Part shown: positions 62,835 to 64,000 of the stretch, piece after piece | Layout: the number at the start of each line of letters is the position of its first letter | Position numbering within the stretch: position 1 is the stretch's first letter | Position numbers and translations under genes: made by a program | Origin: Streptomyces deccanensis | GTDB taxonomy: Bacteria > Actinomycetota > Actinomycetes > Streptomycetales > Streptomycetaceae | Reading direction: 5' to 3' | Assembly (NCBI RefSeq): GCF_022385335.1 | Contig: NZ_CP092431.1 | Span: forward strand, 5,146,001-5,210,000 | DNA length: 64,000 nt | The notes under the pieces: generated by a model | The model's database searches: none | What the model saw: only the letters and a program-made list of their open reading frames with translations | What the model was told of the DNA's origin: nothing

Positions 62835-63971
62835 ATGACGGTCATGGAGCAGCGGGGCGCGTACCGCCCGACACCGCCGCCCGCCTGGCAGCCCCGCACG
62901 GACCCCGCGCCGCTGCTGCCCGACGCCCTGCCGTACCGCGTGCTCGGCACGGACGCGGCCGCCGACGCCGACCCCGCGCTGCTGCGCCGGCTCTACGCCG
63001 AGCTGGTCCGCGGCCGCCGCTACAACACGCAGGCCACGGCCCTGACCAAGCAGGGCAGGCTCGCCGTCTACCCCTCCAGCACCGGCCAGGAGGCCTGTGA
63101 GGTCGCCGCCGCGCTGGTCCTCGAAGAGCGCGACTGGCTCTTCCCGAGCTACCGCGACACGCTCGCCGCCGTCGCCCGCGGCCTCGACCCCGTCCAGGCG
63201 CTCACCCTGCTGCGCGGCGACTGGCACACCGGCTACGACCCGCACGAGCACCGCGTCGCGCCCCTGTGCACCCCCCTCGCCACCCAGCTCCCGCACGCCG
63301 TGGGGCTCGCGCACGCCGCCCGCCTCAAGGGCGACGACGTGGTGGCGCTCGCCCTGGTCGGCGACGGCGGCACCAGCGAGGGCGACTTCCACGAGGCCCT
63401 CAACTTCGCCGCCGTCTGGCAGGCCCCGGTCGTCTTCCTCGTCCAGAACAACGGCTTCGCGATCTCCGTGCCGCTCGCCAAGCAGACCGCCGCCCCGTCG
63501 CTGGCCCACAAGGCGGTCGGCTACGGGATGCCGGGCCGCCTGGTCGACGGCAACGACGCGGCGGCCGTGCACCAGGTGCTCGCCGAGGCAGTGGCCCACG
63601 CGCGCGCGGGCGGCGGTCCCACCCTGGTCGAGGCGGTGACGTACCGCATCGACGCCCACACCAACGCCGACGACGCCACCCGCTACCGGGGCGACGCCGA
63701 GGTCGAGACCTGGCGCGCACACGACCCGATCACGCTCCTGGAGCACGAGCTGACCGAGCGCGGACTCCTCGACGAGGACGGCATCCGGGCCGCGCGCGAC
63801 GCCGCCGAGACGATGGCGGCCGACCTGCGCGAGCGCATGAACCAGGACCCGGTCCTCGACCCCATGGACCTCTTCGCCCACGTCTACGCCGAGCCCACGC
63901 CCCAACTGCGCGAACAGGAAGCCCTGCTGCGGGCCGAGCTGGCGGCGGAGCAAGAAGGGGCACACCGATGA
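62835..63971 (+). CDS. bkdA: branched-chain alpha-keto acid dehydrogenase E1 alpha subunit
   Basis: A 378-residue thiamine-diphosphate enzyme subunit that decarboxylates branched-chain 2-oxo acids, supplying starter units for branched fatty acids and polyketides. The TPP motif is GDGGTSEGDFHEALNFAAVWQAPVVFLVQNN, preceded by YPSSTGQEACEVAAALVL and followed by RIDAHTNADDATRYR. ATG at 62835 has GAGGAGGTG upstream. The bkdB start overlaps its stop by four bases, so an operon follows. Pyruvate as substrate is possible, but the bkd-type sequence and divergent Lrp gene favour branched-chain acids. Confidence 0.93.
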   Translation: MTVMEQRGAYRPTPPPAWQPRTDPAPLLPDALPYRVLGTDAAADADPALLRRLYAELVRGRRYNTQATALTKQGRLAVYPSSTGQEACEVAAALVLEERDWLFPSYRDTLAAVARGLDPVQALTLLRGDWHTGYDPHEHRVAPLCTPLATQLPHAVGLAHAARLKGDDVVALALVGDGGTSEGDFHEALNFAAVWQAPVVFLVQNNGFAISVPLAKQTAAPSLAHKAVGYGMPGRLVDGNDAAAVHQVLAEAVAHARAGGGPTLVEAVTYRIDAHTNADDATRYRGDAEVETWRAHDPITLLEHELTERGLLDEDGIRAARDAAETMAADLRERMNQDPVLDPMDLFAHVYAEPTPQLREQEALLRAELAAEQEGAHR

Positions 63972-64000
63972 CCACCGTCGCGCTCAAGCCCGCCACCATG
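63968..64000 (+). CDS. bkdB: start of E1 beta subunit gene (partial)
   Basis: ATG at 63968 overlaps the bkdA stop by four bases and opens a frame beginning MTTVALKPATM that leaves the window. The identity as E1 beta is inferred from operon order; the visible eleven residues carry no motif. Confidence 0.7.
   Translation, partial: MTTVALKPATM

Noticed and set aside
62160..63965. Lrp-type frame extended to 601 residues
   Set aside because: The extension is antisense to bkdA; the regulator starts at 62660.

Overview
The window is chromosomal DNA from a Streptomyces-type actinobacterium. The evidence is the very high GC content with strong third-position bias, the actinobacterial origin order rnpA-rpmH-dnaA-oriC-dnaN-gnd-recF-dciA-gyrB-gyrA, TTGTCCACA-type DnaA boxes, GTTTCACGTGAAAC parS sites, crgA, class E sortases, and Streptomyces-restricted small families (DUF5324, DUF6344, DLW-39). 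It spans the replication origin. The species cannot be named from the sequence alone.

Layout: (1) 1-1770: end of a probable anti-sigma factor gene, then trxB-trxA behind a perfect SigR-type promoter. (2) 1793-8707, minus strand: a GNAT gene, parB-parA with embedded parS sites, then rsmG, khpB/jag, yidC, yidD, rnpA and rpmH. (3) 9125-21285, plus strand: dnaA, the DnaA-box array of oriC (about 11450-12025), dnaN, a 6-phosphogluconate dehydrogenase, recF, dciA, gyrB and gyrA. (4) 21304-29546: a DUF3566 membrane protein, tRNA-Ile, small membrane or secreted proteins, a membrane-anchored surface protein, a tail-anchored Ser/Thr kinase, an HTH regulator with a palindrome in its promoter, tRNA-Ala and a DUF5324 protein. 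(5) 29907-36582: cyclophilin, rhomboid protease, a cluster of consensus DnaA boxes, crgA, then a tightly overlapping run of DUF881, sortase, small membrane protein, PabA-type amidotransferase, sortase, sortase. (6) 36756-44891, minus strand: the conserved cell-growth signalling operon fhaA-fhaB-pstP-rodA-pbpA-pknB. (7) 45379-54573: tRNA-Leu, a parS site, a secreted GH127 enzyme carrying an inserted LamG domain, azoreductase/HxlR, DUF2252, a J-domain-like protein, rhodanese and an acyl-CoA dehydrogenase behind a KstR-type palindrome. (8) 54900-64000: a DUF5819/HTTM membrane pair, a SpoU methyltransferase, paaN and a paaH-type dehydrogenase with a TetR regulator, an Lrp regulator and the start of a branched-chain keto-acid dehydrogenase operon.

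How the genes work together: the core is replication (DnaA, DnaN, gyrase, DciA, oriC), chromosome segregation (ParAB acting on eight perfect parS sites in 64 kb) and growth or division control (CrgA, PknB/PstP/FHA, RodA/PbpA, sortases). The right edge is aromatic and branched-chain acid catabolism.

No defence island, prophage, CRISPR array or insertion sequence was seen. The most interesting signals are regulatory. They are: perfect DnaA boxes placed repeatedly between genes far from oriC, including a five-box cluster next to crgA; parS sites lying against strong hairpins between genes; one 14-bp operator shared by the phenylacetate and bkd promoters; a KstR-like operator; and the poorly characterised DUF5819/HTTM pair.
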